Shown piece after piece: positions 45,680 through 53,997 of a stretch of DNA of 64,000 nucleotides; the first letter of the stretch is position 1, and each line of letters starts with the position of its first letter. The stretch lies in NCBI GenBank assembly GCA_029593505.1, contig JAKTNI010000003.1, positions 62,001 through 126,000 of the forward strand. Direction: 5' to 3'. This stretch comes from Streptococcus suis (lineage in GTDB: Bacteria > Bacillota > Bacilli > Lactobacillales > Streptococcaceae). The translations under genes and the position numbers were made by a program. The notes under the pieces are model-generated. The model worked only from the letters and a program-made list of their open reading frames with translations, made no database searches and was not told the DNA's origin.

Positions 45680-45708
45680 ATTTTACTACGTATCTTGCAT
45701 TTTGTCAA
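45680..45708 (-). promoter_or_regulatory. rpsU promoter
   Basis: Near-consensus TTGACA (45703-45708), 17-bp spacer, TAAAAT (45680-45685) on the minus strand. Confidence 0.82.
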
Positions 45709-45840
45709 TACTTACCCCTAATATAATATCCATTTGAATTTTTATGATTAATTTTCAAATAGTTAAGTACTGCACCTTATTCTAGTAACTATTAAGTTTA
45801 TCATGCGTTGATTCAGATTTAACCACAAAAATCATAAGTA

Positions 45841-45892
45841 CATTCATTGCTTCTATCAAGATTATCATAATCATAACTAGAAGCAATGAATG
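45841..45892 (-). terminator. Long hairpin after the DNA alkylation repair gene (probable terminator)
   Basis: Perfect 15-bp arms CATTCATTGCTTCTA (45841-45855) and TAGAAGCAATGAATG (45878-45892), extendable by about four weaker pairs, with a 22-base AT-rich loop. On the minus strand it follows the alkylation repair gene by 26 bases, but only a delayed T run (near 45833) follows, so it may instead be an RNA-stabilising or processing element. Confidence 0.5.
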
Positions 45893-45918
45893 CACTATCA
45901 TATTGACTTATAATTTTC

Positions 45919-46590
45919 TTACTTTAAAATAGGATATTCGATATACTTAGATGCTTCTTTAATAGATAAAGGAGCCATTTTATCACGGTATTTATTTAGA
46001 AACTCTCTTACCCAGTCTGGATTTGTTTTAGAATAATCTCTCAAACTCCATCCAATAGCTTTATTGATAAAAAATTCTGATTGAGCAAGGTTATTGATCA
46101 GGATATTCTCCAATAATTCCGTATCTGTTTCCTGCTTCCTCAATAACTGATGATCAATGGCAATCCGTCTCAACCAAAAATCTTCATGCAAACTCCATTC
46201 AATCATTGTTCTTTTTGCAACAGGATATTGAAAAACAATCTGACCTACCAGCTCATCAAGTCCATCTATACTATCCCACCATGACTTAGTTTGAGCTAAT
46301 TCTTTTAATCTCTGCAAATCTTCTAAAACCAAATCGTTCTTTTTCGTTATTAAATAATCAATTGCGATATATTGAAACTCACGGTATGGATTCTTCCAAC
46401 AAGCTTCAATAAACTTCCAATTGATACCTGATTCGTGAAAGTCTTTAAAAAATGTTTTAGATATTTTCCGACGTTCTGGCGTTCTTACACCTAAAAAGGC
46501 AAAATGATCCTTCATATAATGTTCCATTGCCTGTACTTGACTGGCATCTGCTATCGCTGTTAAACGTTTTTCCAACTCTTTTATATCCAC
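45919..46590 (-). CDS. DNA alkylation repair protein (AlkD-like HEAT-repeat glycosylase)
   Basis: 223-aa all-helical protein of the AlkD/AlkC family. AFLGVRTPERRKISKTFFKD near residue 30, CWKNPYREFQYIAIDYL near 64, SWWDSIDGLDELVGQIV near 103 with the W-D residues lining the AlkD pocket, DFWLRRIAIDHQLL near 136, and FINKAIGWSLRDYSKTNPDWVREFL near 173. Removes positively charged N3/N7-alkylated bases without base flipping. Start is GTG at 46590, after GGAGGAGTAGTA; it begins 2 bases after the GNAT gene. Confidence 0.9.
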   Translation of the reverse strand: MDIKELEKRLTAIADASQVQAMEHYMKDHFAFLGVRTPERRKISKTFFKDFHESGINWKFIEACWKNPYREFQYIAIDYLITKKNDLVLEDLQRLKELAQTKSWWDSIDGLDELVGQIVFQYPVAKRTMIEWSLHEDFWLRRIAIDHQLLRKQETDTELLENILINNLAQSEFFINKAIGWSLRDYSKTNPDWVREFLNKYRDKMAPLSIKEASKYIEYPILK

Positions 46591-46592
46591 TA

Positions 46593-47090
46593 CTACTCCT
46601 CCACAAACGATTTTTGCAACCAGACAATGTCATGCCATACTCCAAACTTGTAACCAACTTTTTTAAAATGAGCTACTTGTTCATATCCCATTTTCTCATG
46701 CAGTTTTAGAGAGGCATCATTTTGTAAAGCAATACAGGCTAACAAATTCTTAAAACCTCGTTTTAACAACACCTCTTCTAAATGACAATACAAAAGACCT
46801 CCGACACCTTTTCCACGTGCATCTTGAGCAACATATACTGATAATTCTACCGTCCAATCATAAGCTGAACGATTGTAATAAGGTGAAGCATAAGCATAGC
46901 CTAATATCTTTTTTTCCTCTACTGCAACAAGATATGGAAAATTTTGCAAGATTTTTTCTACTCGCTGTGAAAATTCTTCTTCTGTCGGTACAGTCGTTTC
47001 AAATGTGATGGCTGTTTCTTTAATATAAGGAGTATAAATAGATAGTAGTTCCTTTGCATCAGTCACTACTACCGAACGAATCTTTATCAT
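46593..47090 (-). CDS. GNAT acetyltransferase, phosphinothricin acetyltransferase-like
   Basis: 165 aa. The Pat/YncA-type start IYTPYIKETAITFETTVPTEEEFSQRV (about residues 19-45) is distinctive. Motif A is VELSVYVAQDARGKGVGGLLYCHLEE near 80-105, followed by KLHEKMGYEQVAHFKKVGYKFGVWHDIVWLQK near 127-160. Such enzymes acetylate methionine sulfoximine or phosphinothricin-like amino acids; substrate here is not proven. In an operon: lipoprotein, this gene, AlkD, with 0-2 base gaps. Confidence 0.87.
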   Translation of the reverse strand: MIKIRSVVVTDAKELLSIYTPYIKETAITFETTVPTEEEFSQRVEKILQNFPYLVAVEEKKILGYAYASPYYNRSAYDWTVELSVYVAQDARGKGVGGLLYCHLEEVLLKRGFKNLLACIALQNDASLKLHEKMGYEQVAHFKKVGYKFGVWHDIVWLQKSFVEE

Positions 47091-47708
47091 TTATTTCTCC
47101 AATAATGCACGATCATAAATTGTATAATCACAACGATAAATAATAAGACGTTTACCATCAATCAATAATTCTGACGTCTTTGGTGCATCTGATGCATATA
47201 GAGAAACTTTATCTCCTGCATAGGTTGCTAGCGGTGTTCCATTTTGTGAACGAATCAAAATAACTTTCGCCTTACCTGTAAAATCATTCTTCAAACCAGA
47301 TACCATTCGATTCACCATAGGAATGGCACGATCGTAGGTTTCGATATCAACAGTAGCCTGATATTTAACATATAAATCTTCCAATCCCTTTTCTGCCGCA
47401 ATCAGCGATGAGCCCACATGGTCAATCTCATATTTTCCTAAAGTTATCTTCAAAACTGAAGAATCAGCCTTAGAATATCCCTCTGTATCTACAGAATCAA
47501 ATTCTTCGTTACGTGAAATAGACAAAGATTTCCCCGACATTTCATCAATCAATTGAGAATTTTCATCAAAAGTTCTCACTGTCATTTCTAATCCTATCCA
47601 TTCTTCTGTAGTATTTTTCCACCAATTAGAAATAGACTGGCAAGCCGATAGTGAAACTAAGCTCAAACTAAGCAATACAAATGCGATTATTTTCTTTTTT
47701 ACTGTCAT
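47091..47708 (-). CDS. DUF5052 family lipoprotein
   Basis: 205 aa. Signal peptide with lipobox LSAC (cysteine at about residue 23: KKIIAFVLLSLSLVSLSAC). The mature region begins with QSISNWWKNTTEEWIGLEMTVRTFDENSQLI and has a mixed beta-rich pattern matching a streptococcal lipoprotein family of unknown function. First gene of the lipoprotein-GNAT-AlkD operon; GGAGG ribosome site. The 240-base gap upstream (47709-47949) holds the mutY terminator and no gene. Confidence 0.78.
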   Translation of the reverse strand: MTVKKKIIAFVLLSLSLVSLSACQSISNWWKNTTEEWIGLEMTVRTFDENSQLIDEMSGKSLSISRNEEFDSVDTEGYSKADSSVLKITLGKYEIDHVGSSLIAAEKGLEDLYVKYQATVDIETYDRAIPMVNRMVSGLKNDFTGKAKVILIRSQNGTPLATYAGDKVSLYASDAPKTSELLIDGKRLIIYRCDYTIYDRALLEK

Positions 47709-47865
47709 GTAAAACCTCCTAAGTATGATACTTTATTGTATCATGGAATAGATGAAATCCATATAAAAAGAGTATCGCACCAAGCAATCATTTGACTTGT
47801 AGACCTATTGGAACAATAAATACTGGAATGAGAAAACCAATATGTTAGTAAAGAAAGAAATAAAA

Positions 47866-47894
47866 AACTCTGTCTCATTTACAAGACAGAGTCA
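47866..47894 (-). terminator. Terminator downstream of mutY
   Basis: ACTCTGTCT (47868-47876) / AGACAGAGT (47884-47892) with 7-nt loop, then TTTTTATTT on the minus strand. Confidence 0.85.
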
Positions 47895-47949
47895 TTTTGA
47901 CTAATTAAACTAAATAGAACAGCAAAAATAACACAAAAAACATGACCTC

Positions 47950-49101
47950 TTAATTATTCTTATTTTTTGTAAAAACTTCCCACATCTTTTGCTGGGGTTT
48001 AGCAAAAGGATAGCTATGAAAATCATCAGCAAATACCCATTTTAATTCTTTATCTGACGGTAAGCGATCTGTATCAACAATTCCTTCAACAAGATCAATC
48101 TTCCATTTTCGATGGCTAAAAATGTGCTGTACAGATTCAAATTCTTCGTGTTGCCAATCAACCTCCAGTCCATAAACTTCTGTAAACTGTTGTCGCACAT
48201 CTTTTTCATTAGGCGCCTCTGCAACTTCAAAAAGAGAAAGTTGGCTAGCTTGGACAGCTCCTTTTTCCAATAATGGAAACGACCAAAAACCCGACAACAG
48301 ACCAGCAGCAGTATTTTTTTCCAAAAGGAACTGATTGTCCTTATTTCGAATTACAAATCCTTGATACGCAACAGGTATCGGTTTCTTCTTAGGAGCTTTT
48401 ATAGGATATTTATCCATTGTTCCATTTAAGTAAGCTGCACTAAATTCCTTAACGGGACTTTCTTCTGGACGAGGATTAACAGGTGATTCAATATCAGACC
48501 CCAAATCCATTAACGCCTGATTAAAATCACCCGGCCTATCTGGGTCTATCAAAACCTCCATCATTGCTTGAAAAATTTTTCGATTAGCTGGTACACCAAT
48601 GTCGTAATTCACTTCAAATAATCGACTGAGTACACGCATGACATTACCATCTACTGCTGGCTCCGGTAAATGAAAAGCAATACTTGAAATAGCACCCGCT
48701 GTATATGGACCAATCCCTTTTAAACTAGAAATTTCCACATGAGTTTTGGGAAACTGTCCTCCAAACTCTACAACCATCTGTTGCGCAGCTTTTTGCATAT
48801 TACGAACACGAGAATAATAGCCTAGACCTTCCCAAAGTTTTAAAATGACTTCTTCTTTTGCTTCTGCTAAATCTTTAATCGTTGGTAAATGAAAAAGAAA
48901 ACGCTCATAGTAGGGAATAACAGTATCTACTCGTGTCTGTTGTAGCATAATCTCAGATACCCATATTGCATAAGGATCTGATGTTCTACGCCAAGGTAGA
49001 TCTCGTTTATTTGCATCATACCATTCTAGAAGTGCTTGACGAAAAGCAATAATCTTATCTTCGGGCCACATGTCAATACCATATTTTTTAAAATCCAACA
49101 T
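47950..49101 (-). CDS. mutY: Adenine DNA glycosylase MutY lacking the iron-sulfur cluster
   Basis: 383-aa enzyme removing adenine mispaired with 8-oxoguanine. HhH and catalytic parts are intact: WVSEIMLQQTRVDTVIPYY near 47 (catalytic Glu), LKGIGPYTAGAISSIAF near 127, and PAVDGNVMRVLSR near 148 (catalytic Asp). The C-terminal MutT-like 8-oxoG recognition domain starts near 246. The four cysteines of the [4Fe-4S] loop after GDFNQALMDLG are absent (it reads SDIESPVNPRPEESPVK), and the whole protein contains no cysteine. An extended -10 TGATATACT lies six bases before the ATG and no ribosome site is seen, so the mRNA is probably leaderless. Confidence 0.93.
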   Translation of the reverse strand: MLDFKKYGIDMWPEDKIIAFRQALLEWYDANKRDLPWRRTSDPYAIWVSEIMLQQTRVDTVIPYYERFLFHLPTIKDLAEAKEEVILKLWEGLGYYSRVRNMQKAAQQMVVEFGGQFPKTHVEISSLKGIGPYTAGAISSIAFHLPEPAVDGNVMRVLSRLFEVNYDIGVPANRKIFQAMMEVLIDPDRPGDFNQALMDLGSDIESPVNPRPEESPVKEFSAAYLNGTMDKYPIKAPKKKPIPVAYQGFVIRNKDNQFLLEKNTAAGLLSGFWSFPLLEKGAVQASQLSLFEVAEAPNEKDVRQQFTEVYGLEVDWQHEEFESVQHIFSHRKWKIDLVEGIVDTDRLPSDKELKWVFADDFHSYPFAKPQQKMWEVFTKNKNN

Positions 49102-49107
49102 TCATCT

Positions 49108-49116
49108 AGTATATCA
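49108..49116 (-). promoter_or_regulatory. mutY promoter, implying a leaderless mRNA
   Basis: Extended -10 TGATATACT on the minus strand, hexamer 49108-49113, six bases before the ATG at 49101. It lies just downstream of the thioesterase terminator. Confidence 0.5.
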
Positions 49117-49123
49117 TAAAGTG

Positions 49124-49150
49124 AAAGAGCTAGCTTCTGCTAGCTCTTTA
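49124..49150 (-). terminator. Terminator of the relQ-to-thioesterase operon
   Basis: AAAGAGCTAGC / GCTAGCTCTTT perfect 11-bp stem with 4-nt loop; the T run after it is short and interrupted. Confidence 0.7.
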
Positions 49151-49152
49151 TT

Positions 49153-49539
49153 CTACTCTACTTTTCCAGTAACAAACATTGTAAAACTGGCTTGTGCTAA
49201 TAATGTATGTTCTTGATTATGAATTGTGACGTCAATAACCTTAGTACGACTACCATTATGAACACATCTTCCCACAACTTCTAACTGTTCTCCCAGCTCT
49301 ACAGCGGCCATATAATGAATATTCGATTGAAGCGTAACGGAGTAACTTCCCAGCACAACCGTCGTTAATCCTGCTACAGAATCTGCTAATGTAAAGCTAT
49401 AGCCACCATGAGCTTTACCATAAGGGTTCAATGCCTCTTCACCAACGATAGTCGTCAAGACCACTTCCTTATTATCCCTTACCATTACTTGATAATCATC
49501 TAACACAGTTATCGGTGTTAATTTTAATTTATCTAACAT
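49153..49539 (-). CDS. PaaI-family hotdog thioesterase
   Basis: 128 aa, single hotdog domain. NPYGKAHGGYSFTLADSVAGLTTVV near residues 37-61 is the PaaI motif with the HGG turn and catalytic Asp. SNIHYMAAVELGEQLEVVGRCVHNG near 72 and VTIHNQEHTLLAQASFTMFV near 103 complete the fold. Hydrolyses small acyl- or aryl-CoA esters. Adjacent (0-base gap) to the ABC exporter genes. Confidence 0.88.
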   Translation of the reverse strand: MLDKLKLTPITVLDDYQVMVRDNKEVVLTTIVGEEALNPYGKAHGGYSFTLADSVAGLTTVVLGSYSVTLQSNIHYMAAVELGEQLEVVGRCVHNGSRTKVIDVTIHNQEHTLLAQASFTMFVTGKVE

Positions 49540-51279
49540 CTAATCTTCCTCCATATTTAAGCTCATCTGCATATTGTAATAGATACCTTTTACCAACATT
49601 AAATCCTTATGGTTTCCTTGCTCCACTATTCGTCCACCATCCATCACTAAAATCATATCTGCTGACTGTATGGTTGATAATCTATGAGCAATGATAAAGG
49701 TAGTTCGTCCTTTCATAAGGGTAGCAAAAGCGTGTTGAACTAATACCTCCGTTCGAGTATCAATAGATGATGTTGCTTCATCCAAAATCAATAATTTAGG
49801 GAGCTTTACAAAGACACGCGCAATAGCAATTAACTGACGTTGTCCTTGAGAGAGAGATTGCCCTGCATCTACCAATACTGTATCGTATCCCTGTGGCAAC
49901 TGACAAATAAAGAAATCAGCATTTGCTGCTTTGGCGGCTTCTATCACTGCTTCACGTGTTGCATTCGGATGACCATAAGCGATATTCTCATGAATAGTTC
50001 CTGATGTTAGCCAAGTTTCTTGCAACACCATCCCAAACTGTTCGCGAAATTCCTTATAGCTATAGTCATCAATCGGAACACCATCCAAAAGAATTTTACC
50101 TGAGCCTAAATTATAAAAACGCATGAGAAGATTGATAATGGTAGACTTTCCAGCACCAGTCGGACCTACAATAGCTACTGTCTGCCCCGCTTTAATCTCA
50201 ATAGACAAATGTTCAATCAAAGGTTGCGAACGTTGATAAGAAAATGACACATCTTCAAACAAAATCTCTCCCTTGACATCATCTGGAATAGACAGATATT
50301 TATGTTTATCTTTATCTACAGAAAACTCTAAATCCAAAATAGTAAACATTCTATCTGCACAAGCTAGAGCACTCTGCAATTCTGATAAAACAGAGGAAAT
50401 ATCATTAAATGGTTTACTGTATTGACTAGCATAATTTAGAAAAGTCATCAAAGTTCCAACAGTAAAGGCTCCTTGTATAATCCGAAAAGCTCCCATAACT
50501 GCTAATAAAGCATAAATAAGAGCATTGATGAAACGAGTCATCGGCTGAACGGTTGAGGCTGTAAAAATAGCCTGTTGAGATGATGTGGCATATTGTGCAT
50601 TAACCAACTGGAAAAGGTCAACAAACTGCTCTTGAGCGTTAAAAGCTTGGATCACATCCAACTGCCGAATAGACTCTTCCAATACTTGAGCTTGTAGACC
50701 ACGATTCTTGCTCTGTTTACGATAGTATGCATAACTTTTTTTAGCGATATAACGAGTAATTATAAGCGAAACCGGTGTCAAACTCACCACTAAAACCATC
50801 ATAAAACTATCCAATCCTGCCATCGTAAAAATGGTAAAAAGAATTGTCAATGCTCCAATAAAAAACTGATTAAATATCATCAACAATCCATTTGTCAACT
50901 GCTCACTATCACTAGAAAAACGAGCAGTCAAATCTCCTACAGATTGCTGATCCAAATAAGATAAGGGAAGCTGATGAAGTTTGACATAGACTTGACTACG
51001 TAAATTCTCTACTATGCCGTATACTAAGTAATTAACAAGTAATGAAAGACACCATTGAACAACCATATTAAGCAGAATCATAACCAACATCTGCTTTAAA
51101 ATAATAACCAGTGATTGATGATTGGATAAAAATACAGTGTCGACTGCTTTGCCGATTAAAACGGGCAGATAAACAGTCAAACAAACTTGAACGATAGTAC
51201 CGATGATCAACAAACCAAGAAGCACAGGTTGTTTTCCGATCAATCTTATCAAAGACTTTAAACCAGATCGTGATTGCAT
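49540..51279 (-). CDS. ABC exporter, consensus half (permease-ATPase fusion)
   Basis: 579 aa: six membrane helices (about residues 15-290) followed by the ATPase. Walker A GPTGAGKST near 370, Q-loop LQETWLTSGTIHENIAYG near 408, signature SLSQGQRQLIAIARV near 470, Walker B LLILDEATSSIDTRTE near 490 with the catalytic Glu, and H-loop FIIAHRLST near 524. It pairs with the preceding gene product to form a heterodimeric multidrug-type exporter of the PatA/PatB, LmrCD or BmrCD class. Its ATG overlaps the upstream gene's stop by one base. Confidence 0.93.
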   Translation of the reverse strand: MQSRSGLKSLIRLIGKQPVLLGLLIIGTIVQVCLTVYLPVLIGKAVDTVFLSNHQSLVIILKQMLVMILLNMVVQWCLSLLVNYLVYGIVENLRSQVYVKLHQLPLSYLDQQSVGDLTARFSSDSEQLTNGLLMIFNQFFIGALTILFTIFTMAGLDSFMMVLVVSLTPVSLIITRYIAKKSYAYYRKQSKNRGLQAQVLEESIRQLDVIQAFNAQEQFVDLFQLVNAQYATSSQQAIFTASTVQPMTRFINALIYALLAVMGAFRIIQGAFTVGTLMTFLNYASQYSKPFNDISSVLSELQSALACADRMFTILDLEFSVDKDKHKYLSIPDDVKGEILFEDVSFSYQRSQPLIEHLSIEIKAGQTVAIVGPTGAGKSTIINLLMRFYNLGSGKILLDGVPIDDYSYKEFREQFGMVLQETWLTSGTIHENIAYGHPNATREAVIEAAKAANADFFICQLPQGYDTVLVDAGQSLSQGQRQLIAIARVFVKLPKLLILDEATSSIDTRTEVLVQHAFATLMKGRTTFIIAHRLSTIQSADMILVMDGGRIVEQGNHKDLMLVKGIYYNMQMSLNMEED

Positions 51280-53003
51280 TATCGTCCTCCCTCTTGTGAG
51301 TGATGGATTTCTTGATAAATAGCAGAATTTTTCAACAAAGCTTCATGAGTATCAAATCCAACCTGTCGTCCTTTTTCCAAAACTAAAATGTTATCCGCTA
51401 ATCGTAAACTCTTAATCCGTTGAGACACCATGATAATCGTCTGTCCTGACATCTGATTACGAAGTGCTTGCAAAAGGCGGCGCTCTGTTAAGTAGTCTAA
51501 GGCAGAGGTCGCATCATCCAATACTAATATAGGAGCACCTTGTAACAAGGCACGTGCAATCGCTAAACGCTGAACTTGCCCACCCGAAAAATTTTTTCCA
51601 AAAGCTTCAACTACAGTATCTAACCCACCTTTTTGTCTAACAAATTCGTGTGCTTGAGCCACTTCTAACGCTTCCCAGATATCCTCATCAGATACTTCTA
51701 TTGTGCGCCGTCCTAAAATTAGATTAGAACGAATCGTACCAGCAAATAGCTGCGTTTGCTGAGGAACAATAGCAAATTGTCGGCGCCATTCTTTAAGATT
51801 TTGAGGACTGTTACCGTCAATAAAAAAGGATAAGTGAGACTGAGATATAGGATAAAATCCCAGCAATATATCTATCAAAGTTGATTTCCCAGCACCTGTT
51901 CCTCCAATAATCCCAACACATTCTCCTTTTGCTATCTCAAAAGTTATATTTGATAAAGCTGCTACTGTTGAATGAGCATAGGTGAAACTTAGATTGGAAA
52001 CAGAAAATAATCTCGTCCCATCCTCTGTTCTGATAACTGGTAAAGTAGCTGTTATATCCTCTATATCCTGTTCAAAAACTTCTTGTATACGTCTCATTGA
52101 AATATAAGCTTGATGGATCGTAGAAACAACCATAACCAACTTCACTAATTCCACTAAAATTTGTAATAAATAATTGATCAATGCAATCAGCATACCTTGC
52201 TCAAGAAGATGATTAGAAATAGCAATTTTCCCTTGCCAAATTAAGATAACCACTGTCGTATTGACCACAAAAAATGTCAGTGGAGTTAATATACTAGAGT
52301 ACATACCAACCTGTATTTGTTGACTTTTATAACTAGTATTTATATTTTGAAACTGTTTAATTTCTCCTTCTACCTGACCAAATGCACGAATAACACGCCA
52401 ACCAGTTGCTGTTTCTCGCACTTGAGAAACCAAAGTATCCATTTTTTGTCTAATACGTTGATACATGCGATTGGTGATCTGTGAAATACCAACCACAATC
52501 AACAGTAAAATAACAATCATCATGAGAAAATACATTGACAAACGTGGACTAATGTAAAACGCCATTATCAAAGAACCAAATACCACAATAGGAGCCCTTA
52601 AAAATAAACGTAAAAAAATATTTATTCCTATCTGGATTTGTACAGCATCACTCATCACCCGTGTCAATAAACTAGAGGAATTCAAACCATTTCGATTGCT
52701 CTTCGGTAACGAAAGAATTTTTTGATACAGCTCTTCTGTCAATGATTTAGTAACACCTACAGCTACCTTAGCTGAAAAAAATTGAGCAATCAAAGAAACA
52801 CTAACTCCGATGCTAGCCAGTAATATCAACAAAAAAAGCATAGCAATCAGGTCTCCCTGATTGCCATTTGGAATAATTATATCAACGATATGTGCAATAA
52901 TCAACGGCACCAAAAGTTCCAAACTAGCTTCCAATAATTTAAAAACTGGCGCTATAATAGACTCTTTGAGGTACTTTTTAAAATATCGTGATAAAAATGT
53001 CAT
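51279..53003 (-). CDS. ABC exporter, degenerate half (permease-ATPase fusion)
   Basis: 574 aa with six membrane helices, then the ATPase. Walker A GGTGAGKST near 368, signature NFSGGQVQRLAIARALL near 470, Walker B ILVLDDATSALD near 492, where Asp replaces the catalytic Glu, and H-loop IIMVSQRIKS near 524, where Gln replaces His. Such a degenerate site is the hallmark of one partner in heterodimeric exporters. Co-transcribed with pta (1-base gap) and the consensus half. Confidence 0.93.
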   Translation of the reverse strand: MTFLSRYFKKYLKESIIAPVFKLLEASLELLVPLIIAHIVDIIIPNGNQGDLIAMLFLLILLASIGVSVSLIAQFFSAKVAVGVTKSLTEELYQKILSLPKSNRNGLNSSSLLTRVMSDAVQIQIGINIFLRLFLRAPIVVFGSLIMAFYISPRLSMYFLMMIVILLLIVVGISQITNRMYQRIRQKMDTLVSQVRETATGWRVIRAFGQVEGEIKQFQNINTSYKSQQIQVGMYSSILTPLTFFVVNTTVVILIWQGKIAISNHLLEQGMLIALINYLLQILVELVKLVMVVSTIHQAYISMRRIQEVFEQDIEDITATLPVIRTEDGTRLFSVSNLSFTYAHSTVAALSNITFEIAKGECVGIIGGTGAGKSTLIDILLGFYPISQSHLSFFIDGNSPQNLKEWRRQFAIVPQQTQLFAGTIRSNLILGRRTIEVSDEDIWEALEVAQAHEFVRQKGGLDTVVEAFGKNFSGGQVQRLAIARALLQGAPILVLDDATSALDYLTERRLLQALRNQMSGQTIIMVSQRIKSLRLADNILVLEKGRQVGFDTHEALLKNSAIYQEIHHSQEGGR

Positions 53004-53004
53004 A

Positions 53005-53979
53005 TTAACGATGCTCCAATGCCTGTACAGCTGTGATCAAGGTTAAATTATAGACATCATCAGGGTTACAACCACGTGACAAGTCATTAACTGGTTTATT
53101 CAAACCTTGCAATACAGGACCAACCGCTGCAAACCCCCCCATACGCTCTGCAATCTTATAACCAATGTTACCTGCAGAAATACCTGGGAAAATAAATACT
53201 GTTGCTTGACCTGCAACGCTTGAACCAGGAGCTTTTAATTTACCAGTTGACGGTACAAAAGCAGCATCAAATTGCAATTCACCATCCAAATCCAATTCTG
53301 GACGTAATTTTTGTGCAATCTTAGTTGCCTCAACCACTTTATCCACTTTAGGACCTGAACCTGAACCTTTTGTTGAATAGCTCAACATGGCTACTTTAGG
53401 CTCGATACCAAACATTTTAGCTGTACGAGCTGAGTTGATTGCAATCTCAGCAAGAGTTTGTGCATCTGGATCAATATTGATCGCACAGTCACCAAAAATA
53501 TAACGCTCTTCACCTTTTACCATTAAAAATGCACCTGAAGTTTTTGATACACCCGGCTCGGTCTTAATAATTTGAAGAGCTGGACGAACAGTTGAAGCTG
53601 TTGAGTGAATAGCACCTGAAACCATACCTTCAACAATTCCCATATGGACCAACATCACACCAAAGTAGTTCACATCTTTCAACAATTCATGCGCTTGTTC
53701 TTCTGTTACTTTGCCCTTACGACGCTCTACCAATGTTTGTACCATTTCATCGTACTGCTCATATTTAGTTGGATCAATAATTTCAAAACCTTCTGTAATT
53801 CCTTCGATATCCAAATAAATTTTGATACGGTCTGGGTTACCCAGCAAAACTGGTACAACATCTGATTCATTGACCAAACGTTTAGTTGCTTGTAAGATAC
53901 GTGGTTCTTCGCCTTCTGGCAATACAATACGTACTTTTTTACCCTCTAGCTTTGTAGCTAATTGTTCAAAAATTTTCAT
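53005..53979 (-). CDS. pta: Phosphate acetyltransferase
   Basis: 324 aa. Converts acetyl-CoA and phosphate to acetyl-phosphate in mixed-acid fermentation and acetyl-phosphate supply. KVRIVLPEGEEPRILQA at the N-terminus, MVSGAIHSTASTVRPALQII near 120-140, FGDCAINIDPDAQTLAEIAI near 162, MLSYSTKGSGSGPKVDKV near 200, and VFIFPGISAGNIGYKIAERMGGFAAVGPVLQGLNKPVNDLSRG near 260-305. Short (PTA_PTB-domain only) type. It follows the RluD-type gene by 18 bases. Confidence 0.97.
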   Translation of the reverse strand: MKIFEQLATKLEGKKVRIVLPEGEEPRILQATKRLVNESDVVPVLLGNPDRIKIYLDIEGITEGFEIIDPTKYEQYDEMVQTLVERRKGKVTEEQAHELLKDVNYFGVMLVHMGIVEGMVSGAIHSTASTVRPALQIIKTEPGVSKTSGAFLMVKGEERYIFGDCAINIDPDAQTLAEIAINSARTAKMFGIEPKVAMLSYSTKGSGSGPKVDKVVEATKIAQKLRPELDLDGELQFDAAFVPSTGKLKAPGSSVAGQATVFIFPGISAGNIGYKIAERMGGFAAVGPVLQGLNKPVNDLSRGCNPDDVYNLTLITAVQALEHR

Positions 53980-53997
53980 GATAAAAACTCCTTAAAT

